Numbered from the stretch's first letter, positions 51,282-61,151 are shown. The stretch: 64,000 nucleotides of DNA from Chryseobacterium indologenes (GCF_002025665.1 NZ_CP018786.1:1922001-1986000), one strand, 5' to 3'. Notes: generated by a model not told the origin, from the letters alone. Made by a program: numbers and translations.

Positions 51282-53531
51282 ATGGAAAATATAGAAATTA
51301 CCAATGCCCGGCAAAATAATCTCAAAAATATTTCCATAAAAATTTCAAAGTACAGGATTGTCGTTTTTACGGGAGTATCAGGATCTGGAAAATCATCATT
51401 GGTTTTTGAAACCATCGGAGCTGAAGCACAAAGACAGATTAATGAAACACAGAACAGTTTTATCAGAAACCGTCTGCAGCACTATGGCCTGCCTGATGTA
51501 GATAAAATTGAAAATTTGAATGTTCCCATCATTATCAATCAAAAACGTTTGGGGGGAAATGCCAGATCTACTGTGGGAACAGCGGCAGATGTGTCTGCTT
51601 CCCTACGGTTGCTGTTTTCGAGAATGGGAGAGCCTTTTGTAGGATATTCTAACGTTTTTTCATTTAATCATCCTCAGGGCATGTGTCCTGAATGTGAGGG
51701 ATTAGGTTTTGTTCAGACTTTGAATGTGAATGCGTTAATTGATCAAGAAAAGTCTTTACATGAAGGAGCTGTCCGTTTCCCTACTTTTCAGCCTGGAGGA
51801 TGGCGCTTAACAAGATATACTTTGTCAGGTTATTTTGATAATGATAAAAAGCTAAAGAATTTCACCGATAAAGAATGGGAAACTCTGTTGTATGCACCGG
51901 AACACAAACCGAAACACCCTCATAAAGAATGGGGAAAAACAGTAAAATACGAAGGAATTGTTCCAAGAATTGAAAAAGCGTTTCTGAAAAAAGATTCTAA
52001 AGAAAACATCACAAGAAAAGATGCTCTGAAGAATATTGTGATCACCAAAACCTGCCCGTCATGCAACGGAAAACGGTTGAATGAAAAAATATTGTCCTGC
52101 AAAATCAAAGGTAAAAGTATTGCTGATTGTATGGCTCTTTCAGTGGATGAACTGCTTGAATTTATTACTTCACTGGATTCAAAACCATATGAAGTTGTCA
52201 TCAAAGAACTTTCCGCAAAACTGCAGAATATCATCACGATAGGACTACAGTATCTGACGCTGGACAGAAGTACCAATACGCTTTCCGGAGGAGAATCTCA
52301 ACGTATCAAAATGGTACGGAGCCTTGGAAACAGCCTGATTGATCTTTTATATATATTTGATGAACCCAGCATTGGCCTTCATCCCAAGGATCTGCAGAAT
52401 ATCATCACTATTATACAGCAGATAAGGGACAAAGGAAACTCTGTTTTAATCGTAGAACATGATCCGGATCTGATCAAAATGGCGGATCGGATTATTGATA
52501 TAGGCCCTGGTTCAGGAAGAAATGGAGGAGAAGTGGTATACGACGGAACATTTAAAAACCTGAGAAACTCGGCAGGTAAAACAGGTTCTTATTTCGCAAA
52601 GAAACCTTCCATCAAACAAAAATTCAGAAAGCCGGATGACTATCTGAAAATAAAAAACGCGAATAGATATAATCTTAAAAATGTGACCGTAAATATTCCG
52701 ACCGGAGTAATGACCGTCGTAACAGGAGTTGCAGGATCTGGTAAAAGTACTCTGATTAATCGTATTCTGCCAGAACTTTATCCGGATGTGACCATTGTTG
52801 ATCAATCTTTGTTTGCTGCAAGTGTCCGTTCCAATCTGCTTACGTATCTGGAAATATCGGATATTGTCCGTAAGCTTTTTGCACAGTCTAATCATGTTTC
52901 AGATAAGCTGTTCAGCAGAAATAGTGAAGGAGCCTGTAAAAACTGTAAAGGATTGGGGATAGAAAAAATTGACCTTGCTTTTATGGACGATATTGAACAG
53001 CCTTGTGAAGTGTGTGGAGGTTCGGGATTTGATCCTGATGTACTGCAATACAGATACAACGGAAAAACAATTGTAGAAGTGATGAATATGACGGTTTCTG
53101 AAGCATCTGATTTTTTTAAGAAAGAATTTATTCTTAAAAATTTTGATCTGCTGATACAATTAGGTCTTGATTATCTGACATTAGGACAAAGGCTGGATAG
53201 CTTTTCCGGAGGTGAAAGACAGCGTCTGAAACTGACAAGAGAGCTGAAAAATACCAATCAGATCATTATTCTTGATGAACCCAGCACAGGACTGCACCCC
53301 AGTGATACCCAAAAACTGCTGACATTTTTTAATGGTCTTGTAGATCAGAATAATACGCTGATTGTTATAGAACACAATCTTGATATTATTTCGCAGGCAG
53401 ACTGGATTATAGATATGGGGCCCGGTGCAGGGAAATTTGGTGGGGAAGTATTGTTTGAAGGAACTCCGGTGGAGTTATTGAAAAACAAAATATCATATAC
53501 CGCAGAGTTTTTGAGAAAACAAGTGCAGTAA
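51282..53531 (+). CDS. Short UvrA-like ABC ATPase (drug-resistance type)
   Basis: A 749-residue double ABC protein, about 190 residues shorter than housekeeping UvrA. Domain 1: Walker A GVSGSGKSSL (~30), Zn motif CPECEGLG, CPSCNGKR, signature LSGGESQRIKM and Walker B YIFDEPSIGLHP. Domain 2: Walker A GVAGSGKSTL, Zn motifs CKNCKGLG and CEVCGGSG, signature FSGGERQRLKL and ILDEPSTGLHP. The UvrB-interaction and DNA-insertion regions seem reduced. This size class, including DrrC/UvrA-like proteins, is linked to resistance to DNA-intercalating drugs. Divergent MarR control supports a stress-inducible accessory role. A housekeeping UvrA should be present elsewhere. Confidence 0.9.
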   Translation: MENIEITNARQNNLKNISIKISKYRIVVFTGVSGSGKSSLVFETIGAEAQRQINETQNSFIRNRLQHYGLPDVDKIENLNVPIIINQKRLGGNARSTVGTAADVSASLRLLFSRMGEPFVGYSNVFSFNHPQGMCPECEGLGFVQTLNVNALIDQEKSLHEGAVRFPTFQPGGWRLTRYTLSGYFDNDKKLKNFTDKEWETLLYAPEHKPKHPHKEWGKTVKYEGIVPRIEKAFLKKDSKENITRKDALKNIVITKTCPSCNGKRLNEKILSCKIKGKSIADCMALSVDELLEFITSLDSKPYEVVIKELSAKLQNIITIGLQYLTLDRSTNTLSGGESQRIKMVRSLGNSLIDLLYIFDEPSIGLHPKDLQNIITIIQQIRDKGNSVLIVEHDPDLIKMADRIIDIGPGSGRNGGEVVYDGTFKNLRNSAGKTGSYFAKKPSIKQKFRKPDDYLKIKNANRYNLKNVTVNIPTGVMTVVTGVAGSGKSTLINRILPELYPDVTIVDQSLFAASVRSNLLTYLEISDIVRKLFAQSNHVSDKLFSRNSEGACKNCKGLGIEKIDLAFMDDIEQPCEVCGGSGFDPDVLQYRYNGKTIVEVMNMTVSEASDFFKKEFILKNFDLLIQLGLDYLTLGQRLDSFSGGERQRLKLTRELKNTNQIIILDEPSTGLHPSDTQKLLTFFNGLVDQNNTLIVIEHNLDIISQADWIIDMGPGAGKFGGEVLFEGTPVELLKNKISYTAEFLRKQVQ

Positions 53532-53861
53532 GAAAGTAATATTAAATGCAAAGTTTATCATATAAATGACTTATTTTGAAGAGGCAATGTACAGCAGCAT
53601 TGCTGCTTATGAATAAACATTCTGCTTTATCAGTCGATTAAAAATCGACTCTTCTTAGCTACCTTAAAATAATATGTAATGCAAAATAATCTTTGCGTTG
53701 AAAAACTTTAAGATATGAACCATTAAGAAGAATGAAAAAGTGAAGAGTATTAAGATGAGCTATGTTGTCATTGCGAGCCGCAGGTGAAGCAATCTCGTGA
53801 CTTTAACTCAACTTAATACTCTTACAATCTTATCCACCTTAATGGTTTAAAAGATTAATTT
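53532..53861. other. Intergenic region with hairpins and a dispersed repeat
   Basis: 330 bases between convergent genes with no accepted ORF. A hairpin AGCAGCA/TGCTGCT lies at 53592-53606, and AGTCGATT (53632-53639) pairs with AATCGACT (53643-53650), followed by CTTCTT; it can terminate the ABC gene. The segment 53766-53800 (GTCATTGCGAGC ... GAAGCAATCTC) has the form of a repeat element found between genes of many bacteria. No RNA gene was recognised. Confidence 0.5.
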
Positions 53862-54896
53862 TTATTTTGCAGATTTCACGGCAGACTTAATGGCTTTTTC
53901 AACGATTCTCCAGTCATAAAAGTGAAATACCCTGCCATTACTCATGGCAACAAAAACGCCTTTGGGAAATTTTGAACCCAAATTAACATTCGCCACCTCA
54001 GACCCATCACTTTCCAGGGTAGAAACCGGAATTTCTGCAATTCTTCCTTTTGACTGATCCTCTCTTAAATAAACATTGAAGGTATCATTCTGCTGATTGG
54101 AAACAAGGATATATCCTTTCCCTTTAGAAGTAGGGTAGATGGAAATTCCTTCCACATCAGATTTAAAATCCCCTTTCCCGAAAACGGCTAATTCCTCATT
54201 GCCTTTCTCCGGATCTGCATAATATTTATGAACCCCGAACTGTTCATCAGAATAATAGATATAACCCATTTCGTCATCTACTGCGATGCTTTCAATCTCC
54301 TTCAGACCACTGTATTTTCCAAATTTACGAACCACCTCACCTGTTATAACACCATTCTTTTCAACCAGTTTATATTGCCAAAGGTAGCCGTCACTTGGTC
54401 CTGATTTTCTTCCGGCAATGACAAATATTTCTCCAGTTTCCGGATTTTTATACATTGAAACTCCCATCGGACCACGTTCTGTTTCTCCTTCAAATACTGA
54501 GATTTCTCCCACTTCTTTTAGTTCAGGAAGCGAGTATAATTTTACTTTATTGGTTTCCCTTTCAGTTACCGCTGCAATATCTGTTTTTTCCCCATTTAAA
54601 ATAAAACCATATTCAAGATCAACATTGTTGGGACGTTTCAATCCTAGCACTTTATTGATAATTTTCCCGTTAAGATCAAAGGCATACAATCCACCGTCTG
54701 TATCCTTATCTGTTCCAATGATAATACTTTTTGAAGCATCCTGAGGATTGATCCATATGGCGGGATCATCCGTATCATGAACCACTGTTTCTGTGATCAC
54801 TGTAGGTTTTAATTTTTCTGTTACTTCTTTCTGCCCGGTACAGTTGATCACAAGTGGAAGAACTGAAAGGGCTATTATATAATGTATGTTTTTCAT
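53862..54896 (-). CDS. Beta-propeller phytase lipoprotein
   Basis: A 344-residue surface or periplasmic phytase from ATG 54896 (a TTG start at 54914 lies in the upstream stop). Signal peptide MKNIHYIIALSVLPLVINC has a lipobox Cys. The beta-propeller phytase pattern follows: DDPAIWINPQDASKSIIIGTDKDTDGGLYAFDL, NNVDLEYGF, TERETNKVKLYSLPELKE, AGRKSGPSDGYLWQYKLV, IESIAVDDEMGYIYYSDEQFGVHKYYADP and DVEGISIYPTSKGKGYILVSNQ. The many acidic loops bind calcium and the Ca-phytate substrate. It releases phosphate from phytate. It follows the TonB receptor gene by 7 bp in one operon. Confidence 0.92.
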   Translation of the reverse strand: MKNIHYIIALSVLPLVINCTGQKEVTEKLKPTVITETVVHDTDDPAIWINPQDASKSIIIGTDKDTDGGLYAFDLNGKIINKVLGLKRPNNVDLEYGFILNGEKTDIAAVTERETNKVKLYSLPELKEVGEISVFEGETERGPMGVSMYKNPETGEIFVIAGRKSGPSDGYLWQYKLVEKNGVITGEVVRKFGKYSGLKEIESIAVDDEMGYIYYSDEQFGVHKYYADPEKGNEELAVFGKGDFKSDVEGISIYPTSKGKGYILVSNQQNDTFNVYLREDQSKGRIAEIPVSTLESDGSEVANVNLGSKFPKGVFVAMSNGRVFHFYDWRIVEKAIKSAVKSAK

Positions 54897-54903
54897 GTGT
54901 ATT

Positions 54904-57714
54904 TTAAAAATCAAATTTCACTCCCATCGTAAACCTTGGTCTGTAATATTCAGCCTGAGCGGTTCTGCTTTGGATTCCCTGGTAGTATCTTAACGGTTGA
55001 TTGGTCAGATTATTGGCTTCCGCAAAAATTCTCAGCTGGCTTGTAATTTTGTAAGAAGCATTGGCATCAAGGAAAAACTGTTTGTCGTAATAACGATCAT
55101 CAAATGCCTTGCCTCCAAGCTCATCAATATAATGAGAGGCATAGTTCATGGAAATTCTGGCTGAGAAACGTTTGTTTTCCCACGAAAGCGATCCGTTGAA
55201 CATATGAGGAGCAGCTCCCGGAAGCCCTACATCTGTTCTTTCCACCCCATCTTCATTGGTAATTCCTTTTGCCTTGGATTTGGTATAGGTATAGTTTACA
55301 TACACTCCAAGCCCTTTCCAGAAAGCTCCGGGAATAAAATCAAGCTGCCTTTGCAAAGCGACTTCAAATCCATAAATATCTACATTGTCACCATTGCGCT
55401 GCTGGGTAAACTTCCAGTTGCTTTCTCCTGCAGGAATAGGGTTGGACTGTCCTGCAAAATCGCTGGCAAAATCATTAGCCGTATAATTTCTTTTGGAATA
55501 GGTATAAATAAAGTCGTTCAGGTTTTTATAGAAAATACCTCCGGAAAGAATTCCCACAGACTTAAAATATTTTTCTGCCATGAAATCAAAATTATAAGCA
55601 TAGGTTGCCTTTAAGTTTGGATTTCCTGCTGCAACGATCTCATCCTCTGAAATAACATTCAGATAAGGAACCAGTGAATAATAGTTCGGGCGGGCAAGAG
55701 CTGTTGTAAATGCTGCACGAAGTACCAGATCCTGCATCGGAACATATTTAAAGGAAATATTAGGAAGGACGTTTGTGTACGTATTGGTATTATTAATTTG
55801 TCCTACCAGATCTTTTTCATTCATCACATAATTTCCGGTATAATCTATCTGGGTAGTTTCAATACGTGCTCCAACAATCATGGATAACTGATCATTGAAA
55901 TCCTGATCCCATCGGATATATCCTGCATAAATCTGTTCCTTTGCATTGTAATTGCTGGAAAGATACTTTTCAGGTTTCAGCTTACCATTAAACAAATTTG
56001 GATTGAATAAATCTAATCCTCCAAGAAAAGAAGGATCAACAAAAGTTCCCGGCACATAATTTCCGGCCTGGAAATTCTGACCATCAAGATTGATCGTTGG
56101 TACAGATAAGAGACTTCCCATATTGCTGACCGGAGTAAAAGCATAGAAATCATTCTCTCTTTCCTTCTTCTTCAAACGCATACGGAAACCGGTACGAAGC
56201 CTTCCTTTCTGACCATCAATAACAGAAAAAGGAAAACGTACATTCACTTTGGCACCAAGCTCTTTTTCCTGGGTAAAGTTATTGGCATCCGAAAGATCAC
56301 TGAGTTTATAGCTTCCCAAATTGTCTGCTGCCAGAAGATTGAACATTGGTTTTTCAGGATTACTAAGGTCTGGAGCAAAATTCATCTTGCTGTTTTCAAA
56401 TTCTATATAGCGTTGATGAGGCTTATCCTCACTGGCTATGGCATAGTTGACAGACCAGTCAAGATCTACTTTAGAACCTAATAAATGTTCTCCTCTTAAA
56501 GCATAGTTCTGAACTCTTTGTTTTTCCAGACGGGTATTGTCGTTATCGGCATCACCGCCTTTATTCTGTCTTGTAATACTGCCTTTCCAATCAGTAATCT
56601 CCGTTTCATCGGCGCTGTAGACAGGTTTTATTTTATATCCTAAGGCCAGTCTGGTTTCTTTATCATTTCTGAAATTGTACATGGCAGAAGCATAGATCTT
56701 GTTTTTAGAATTAAACTCATAATCCATATTAAGATCAAAACTGTGTCTGATACGATGTTCATTATAATAACGTACGCCCATTTTGCTGACATACACCGTT
56801 TGGGCAAGATCATTAGCCTGGCTCCATACAGGTTCAATATTATCTGAACCAAAATTGTTGTTATTATAAGAAAAACTGAATACAGCTCCTAGTTTTTTAT
56901 CCAGAAATCTATTTCCATACACAAATCCCGCTGTATAATTTCCTTTTTCACGAATGGGATTGTATCCTCCTGCAACTGTCGCAGAAATCCTCTGTCCGTT
57001 CGGAGAAGCTCTGGTAATAAGGTTCACGGAACCTCCGATGGCATCGGCATCCATATCCGGAGTCAGGGTTTTATTAACTTCTATCGTAGAGATCATGTCG
57101 GAAGGAATCAGGTCCATCTGAACATTACGGTTATCACCTTCAGCAGACGGAATTCTGTCTCCATTCAGGGTAACGGAGTTCAGATTCGGTGCAAGCCCTC
57201 TGATGATAAGGTTTCTGGCTTCACCCTGATCATTCTGTATGGTAATTCCCGGTACACGTTTCAGGGCATCCCCGATATTGGCATCAGGAAAACGCCCGAT
57301 CTGATCTGAAGAAATCACATTGGTAATATTGGCGTTATTTTTTTGCTTGTTTAAAGCTCTCGCCTGATTTTTTAAAGTAGCTCCTGAGACTACAACTTCT
57401 GCAATAGACGTTTCTTTCTTGTCGAAAATAATATTCTGACGGGTATTTTTCTCAGATTCTACGGTTACATTATATTCATGTACGCCATAACCTAGATAAT
57501 CAATTTTCATGGTGTAACTTCCTGGTGGGACATTCAGGAATACAAAGTTTCCATGTTCATCAGAAGTTGTATAGATATTTCCCGGACTTAGGGAAATCTT
57601 GGCTCCTGGCAGGGCTATCTTCGAATCATCGTTGATATTTCCGGAAAGAGAACCGGTTTGTGCATAGAAAAAAATTGAAGCACAAAATAAAACAGACGTA
57701 AAAATTTTTTTCAC
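54904..57714 (-). CDS. TonB-dependent receptor (phytase operon)
   Basis: A 936-residue receptor with a GTG start codon (no in-frame ATG precedes it). Signal peptide ends FFYAQ. A carboxypeptidase-regulatory-like domain (GSLSGNINDDSKIALPGAKISLSPGN, ~20-95) precedes the plug (~120-235, ISSDQIGRFPDANIGDALKRVPGITIQNDQGEARNLIIRGLAPNLNSVTLNGDRIPS), followed by the barrel ending RPRFTMGVKFDF. No STN domain, so signalling through FecR is not expected. Its operon mate is a phytase, so the natural ligand is probably inositol phosphates, phosphate or the Ca-phytate complex. Regulation may be by phosphate (repeats at 57784-57808). Confidence 0.92.
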   Translation of the reverse strand: MKKIFTSVLFCASIFFYAQTGSLSGNINDDSKIALPGAKISLSPGNIYTTSDEHGNFVFLNVPPGSYTMKIDYLGYGVHEYNVTVESEKNTRQNIIFDKKETSIAEVVVSGATLKNQARALNKQKNNANITNVISSDQIGRFPDANIGDALKRVPGITIQNDQGEARNLIIRGLAPNLNSVTLNGDRIPSAEGDNRNVQMDLIPSDMISTIEVNKTLTPDMDADAIGGSVNLITRASPNGQRISATVAGGYNPIREKGNYTAGFVYGNRFLDKKLGAVFSFSYNNNNFGSDNIEPVWSQANDLAQTVYVSKMGVRYYNEHRIRHSFDLNMDYEFNSKNKIYASAMYNFRNDKETRLALGYKIKPVYSADETEITDWKGSITRQNKGGDADNDNTRLEKQRVQNYALRGEHLLGSKVDLDWSVNYAIASEDKPHQRYIEFENSKMNFAPDLSNPEKPMFNLLAADNLGSYKLSDLSDANNFTQEKELGAKVNVRFPFSVIDGQKGRLRTGFRMRLKKKERENDFYAFTPVSNMGSLLSVPTINLDGQNFQAGNYVPGTFVDPSFLGGLDLFNPNLFNGKLKPEKYLSSNYNAKEQIYAGYIRWDQDFNDQLSMIVGARIETTQIDYTGNYVMNEKDLVGQINNTNTYTNVLPNISFKYVPMQDLVLRAAFTTALARPNYYSLVPYLNVISEDEIVAAGNPNLKATYAYNFDFMAEKYFKSVGILSGGIFYKNLNDFIYTYSKRNYTANDFASDFAGQSNPIPAGESNWKFTQQRNGDNVDIYGFEVALQRQLDFIPGAFWKGLGVYVNYTYTKSKAKGITNEDGVERTDVGLPGAAPHMFNGSLSWENKRFSARISMNYASHYIDELGGKAFDDRYYDKQFFLDANASYKITSQLRIFAEANNLTNQPLRYYQGIQSRTAQAEYYRPRFTMGVKFDF

Positions 57715-57742
57715 TTTTCTTAGTTTTAGATAAAAATCACAA

Positions 57743-57808
57743 CAAAATTAAACGTCTGTTTGGAAAAGGAGTTGAAGAGAAAATTAAGGTTTTCTTAAGA
57801 ATTGTTAA
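57743..57808 (-). promoter_or_regulatory. Promoter of the phytase operon with TTAA direct repeats
   Basis: TAATTTTG (57743-57750, minus) fits the -7 consensus, 29 bp from the GTG. Upstream, TTAA cores at 57784-57787, 57795-57798 and 57805-57808 (minus strand: TTAACA, TTAAGA, TTAATT) are spaced 11 and 10 bp apart, similar to the direct-repeat layout of PhoB boxes. Phosphate control is inference. Confidence 0.4.
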
Positions 57809-57847
57809 CATAGAAACTGAGTAGTGAAGGGGACATAAAGGTGTTAT

Positions 57848-58231
57848 CTACCTCTCAGATCCTAAATTCTTTGCAGCATCATTACCCTCCACAAGTAAAG
57901 TCAATTCATCACATCGTATAATCTGATAATTTTGGATTGTAAATTCTGCCAGTACTTTGTGTACAACCTTACTTCCATCTTTTAGGGTAGATTTTGCGAT
58001 GTGGTTGGTAAATATGATATTACCGTTTTCCGCATGGCTAATAATCTCAAGCTTTTGTTCACTTACTTTTTCTTTGAGCTTTTTGATGTGAAGGACAAAT
58101 TCATCGTAATTCAGTTGAGCATGATCTACAAACTGAATGTATTCTTTTGAAAAATACTTTTCGATTAATACTTCTTCAAATACCGGATTTTCCAGAACTT
58201 CGCTGAAAACCTGTTGGATAAAATGCTTCAT
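57848..58231 (-). CDS. NTF2/SnoaL-like small protein
   Basis: A 127-residue protein with the cone-shaped alpha+beta pattern of NTF2/SnoaL-like proteins: helix QQVFSEVLENPVFEEVLIEKYFSKEYIQF, then DHAQLNYDEFVLHIKKLKEKV, then strands IIFTNHIAKSTLKDGSKVVHKVLAEFTIQNYQIIRCDEL. Members are enzymes or binding proteins with unpredictable ligands. It is divergent from no gene and lies 66 bp downstream of a Crp/Fnr gene on the same strand. Function unknown. Confidence 0.7.
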   Translation of the reverse strand: MKHFIQQVFSEVLENPVFEEVLIEKYFSKEYIQFVDHAQLNYDEFVLHIKKLKEKVSEQKLEIISHAENGNIIFTNHIAKSTLKDGSKVVHKVLAEFTIQNYQIIRCDELTLLVEGNDAAKNLGSER

Positions 58232-58297
58232 AACTTTATTATTTGAAACAAAATTACCTTACAGACTCATGACTGAACGATAACAATTGTAAAGAAA

Positions 58298-58831
58298 TTA
58301 CCTACGGTTGCGTATCCTGCTTAATGAAACACTTGTAATCCCAAGATAAGAGGCAATATAATGCTGTGGAAAGCGCAGAAGAAGCTCAGGTCGGTTTTTG
58401 AGAAGCTGTTCATACCTTTTCTGAGGAGAATCCCTGAGAAAAGAGATCAGCCGTTTATTGATTTCACTGAAACGTTTGTAAAAAAGCGGATAAAAGGTAC
58501 GTTGGAATTCCTGATCTTCCAAAAGCTTTTGAAAAGTGTCAGCATGAAGTTCATAGACTGTAGCAGGTTCCAGGGTTTCAATAACAAAATCAGAGGGAAT
58601 GCCATTCAGGAAACTGTCAAAAGATGATACAGCCTGATTTTCTGTTATAAAATCCAATGTAAGTTCCTTTCCATCCTGATAAAAGAATACCCTTAAAGCT
58701 CCGTTTTTTACAAGGAACATCTTATCGGAAATTTTTCCTTCCTCAAGCAGGATTGCTTTAGCAGGATAAGTAATTTCAGCTGATAAATGAAGATCAGTTT
58801 TCAAAAAAGAATGAAGATCCGGAATGTGCAT
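58298..58831 (-). CDS. Crp/Fnr family transcriptional regulator
   Basis: A 177-residue protein: cyclic-nucleotide-binding-like domain (ILLEEGKISDKMFLVKNGALRVFFYQDGKELTLDFITENQAVSSFDSFLNG, ~30-80) and C-terminal HTH (QHYIASYLGITSVSLSRIRNRR). It is short at the C-terminus and the HTH ends 3 residues from the stop. Recognition helix SVSLSR is the Bacteroidota type. No cluster-ligating Cys. It is followed by the NTF2-like gene and preceded by a TetR gene 10 bp upstream, so it may be co-transcribed with both. Confidence 0.88.
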   Translation of the reverse strand: MHIPDLHSFLKTDLHLSAEITYPAKAILLEEGKISDKMFLVKNGALRVFFYQDGKELTLDFITENQAVSSFDSFLNGIPSDFVIETLEPATVYELHADTFQKLLEDQEFQRTFYPLFYKRFSEINKRLISFLRDSPQKRYEQLLKNRPELLLRFPQHYIASYLGITSVSLSRIRNRR

Positions 58832-58841
58832 ATCTGAAGGA

Positions 58842-59378
58842 TTAATGGGAGACGTTCAATATATCCTGTACGATTATTTTAGATTTTTCGATCAATTCAT
58901 TCGATCTATAAAGCTGGCTGGTCAGTATGGAGCTCTCAAAAAGAAGATAGATATGTGCTGAAATTATATCGTTTTGAATGTCTTCATTGAAACATTCTCT
59001 CAATTTATTTTTATGATGACGGATGACTTTGTGAATTTCTTCTTTATCAGCTGGAATTTCCGACAGAATATTCAGAAAGCTGCATCCTCTGAAATCTTCT
59101 CTTTCATTCATGTAAATCAGGAAATCAAAGGATTTCTGGAACTTTTCCTGCAATGTTTCAGCTTCCGATGTGAATTTTTCAAGCTCAGTCACCCAGTAAT
59201 CATACCTTTTGTTAAGGAATTCAATACAAAGATCATCTTTAGATTTAAAATGCTGGTAAAAACTTGCTTTGGACACATCAGCTTCATCGATGATTTGATT
59301 GATGCCCGTGTTGTTGTAACCTTGTCTATGGAAGAGAACCATAGCAGTGCTTACTATTCTTTCTCGAGGTTTGGGCAT
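58842..59378 (-). CDS. TetR/AcrR family transcriptional regulator
   Basis: A 178-residue TetR protein. The HTH is at residues ~10-55 (RIVSTAMVLFHRQGYNNTGINQIIDEADVSKASFYQHFKSKDDL), matching the family consensus. The C-terminal ligand domain is poorly conserved, as usual, with GCSFLNILSEIPADKEEIHKVIRHHKNKL. It lies 10 bp upstream of the Crp/Fnr gene and may regulate neighbours. No pump gene is directly adjacent; the effector is unknown. Confidence 0.9.
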   Translation of the reverse strand: MPKPRERIVSTAMVLFHRQGYNNTGINQIIDEADVSKASFYQHFKSKDDLCIEFLNKRYDYWVTELEKFTSEAETLQEKFQKSFDFLIYMNEREDFRGCSFLNILSEIPADKEEIHKVIRHHKNKLRECFNEDIQNDIISAHIYLLFESSILTSQLYRSNELIEKSKIIVQDILNVSH

Positions 59379-59429
59379 GATGTAAAATTTTTACAAATTT
59401 AAATAAAATATGAACAGACTGGTAGGTTT

Positions 59430-60143
59430 TTAAATAAATCCTCTCGCATAATATAGCTGAATAACAAAGAAAAGTACCGTGAAAAACCATACAACATACG
59501 GGTGATAGCTGAAGTTATTTTTCAGAATATAATGCAACGCTTTGAAAAGCTTGAAAACACCGATGGTTCCAATGATGATGAAAACAAGGAACACCAGGAA
59601 AAACAAATAGTCTCTGGTTCCATATTCACTCAATTTGCCCAAACGGTCAATATAAGCATCTACATTCAATGTTTGCCCCAGAAACATAGCCGAACTGATT
59701 AATATAAAAAAAGGAGTAGAGGTATACACCGTTGTATAAATGAAAGAAAATAATAATGTCCGGAAGGTTATTGTATTCACTTTCTCTTTTTTGTACCATA
59801 ATAAAGCAACACTGAATACAACTGCAGTAATATTATTCATCAAAAATATAAATAGAGCTTTTTCTACCATACTTAGCCCTTTGATCTTTGAGATAATATT
59901 GTGCTCACCACCATAATCCATTAAAAGTACGGAGACAATGACTGAGGTGTAAACAGAAAGTTTGATAGGAGAGAGGTAGTCGTGGAAACGCTCAGTTTCT
60001 TCTTTTTCCATCTCATGAACAGACAGGTCATAGCAGCGGCGGGGATCCTGAAACAATTTGAAGATGGTTACCGGAACCAACAATATTTCAATAATAATCT
60101 GCAGGCATAGCTTCTCAAAGCTATCGATCAACTTTTCAAACAT
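59430..60143 (-). CDS. Polytopic membrane protein, function unknown
   Basis: A 237-residue membrane protein from ATG 60143 (a longer frame uses a TTG at 60173). After a soluble N-terminal helix bundle (FEKLIDSFEKLCLQIIIEI) come about five hydrophobic helices, with a Lys-Glu-rich loop (RRCYDLSVHEMEKEETERFHDYLSPIKLS) between the first two. It resembles Yip1-like or DUF-type inner-membrane proteins of Bacteroidota only in general layout. It is 52 bp before TetR on the same strand but separated by direction-neutral spacing. Nothing suggests an enzymatic role. Confidence 0.6.
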   Translation of the reverse strand: MFEKLIDSFEKLCLQIIIEILLVPVTIFKLFQDPRRCYDLSVHEMEKEETERFHDYLSPIKLSVYTSVIVSVLLMDYGGEHNIISKIKGLSMVEKALFIFLMNNITAVVFSVALLWYKKEKVNTITFRTLLFSFIYTTVYTSTPFFILISSAMFLGQTLNVDAYIDRLGKLSEYGTRDYLFFLVFLVFIIIGTIGVFKLFKALHYILKNNFSYHPYVVWFFTVLFFVIQLYYARGFI

Positions 60144-60266
60144 ATAGACGGATATTAAGGGAACATTTTGCAATTTAACTAATTTTTGAATTGCATCTTA
60201 AAAGATAATAAAAAAGTGGATGATTCAGGTTAAATCATCCACTCATTAATTATTTAAAAAGTTTTA

Positions 60267-61151
60267 TTACTTTTTGGGAAGCCCTTTTTTCAAAGCAATA
60301 TGAGCTCTTTCTACTGCTTTTCTTTCTTTCCAGTCCATATACCTTTTTTTGTATCGGCCTTTCATGAAATTATCAAAATTACGCTGAACAGCAAGATTCC
60401 AAAGAGAATGTGCTTTTACAGCCCAGCTTTTATCCCATGCACGCAGGGAAATAGAGAAAGATCCATCCAGATATTTCATCCAGTGCCACCAACCTGTAGG
60501 CATGAATAATGTATCTCCATGTTCCAGGAAGCATTCAATTCCTTCAATACCATCCAATGCCGGGAATTTTTCAAAATCAGGATTGGCAATATCATAATCT
60601 TCCAGTGCATAGGTGGCATAAGGAAGCTTATACAGACGTGTTTTCCATTTGTATTCAAAGAGAAGGACATGTTTTCTTCCATTGAAGTGAGTATGGAAAA
60701 TATGTGGCATGTCGATATCATAATGAAGAAAAGTCACAGAACCTTTACCTCCGAAAAACATACTTGGATATTTATCTAAAAAACCACCCATAAGGTTTTT
60801 TGGCGGAACATAATCGTCCAGCAGTTTTGGGGCAAATTTTATAGGGTCAAAGAAGAAAATTCTCAGATCTGTAGGCTCTCTCTGAATAAGGTCAACATAA
60901 TCACGAAAAGGCATCTTCGTAGTCGGAGTATTGATAGGAGCGGCAGGATCTGCTTTGGAACTGTCATAAAGGGGAACTTCAACGTCGCCTACTACTTCCT
61001 TCATGTAATCCATCGTCCATTTTTGATAGGCGGGCCACTTTCTTGCCATATTTCTGATTACCACTGGCTTACATGGCTTTAGATATTTTTCACGGAAATC
61101 TTCTTGTGAAATGTCATCTACAATATCAATTGGTTTAAGGATTATTCCCAT
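60267..61151 (-). CDS. JmjC/cupin-like 2-oxoglutarate-Fe(II) oxygenase
   Basis: A 294-residue protein of the cupin_8 (JmjC-like) family. The Fe(II) ligands H-x-D...H are visible in VTFLHYDIDMPHIFHTHFNGRKHVLLF (His and Asp) and FMPTGWWHWMKYLDGSFSISLR (distal His). The N-terminal signature CKPVVIRNMARKWPAYQKWTMDYMKEVVGDVEVPLY is typical. Bacterial members hydroxylate protein side chains or small molecules; a specific substrate is not indicated. Length is normal. It is a single gene with no operon partner. Confidence 0.88.
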   Translation of the reverse strand: MGIILKPIDIVDDISQEDFREKYLKPCKPVVIRNMARKWPAYQKWTMDYMKEVVGDVEVPLYDSSKADPAAPINTPTTKMPFRDYVDLIQREPTDLRIFFFDPIKFAPKLLDDYVPPKNLMGGFLDKYPSMFFGGKGSVTFLHYDIDMPHIFHTHFNGRKHVLLFEYKWKTRLYKLPYATYALEDYDIANPDFEKFPALDGIEGIECFLEHGDTLFMPTGWWHWMKYLDGSFSISLRAWDKSWAVKAHSLWNLAVQRNFDNFMKGRYKKRYMDWKERKAVERAHIALKKGLPKK

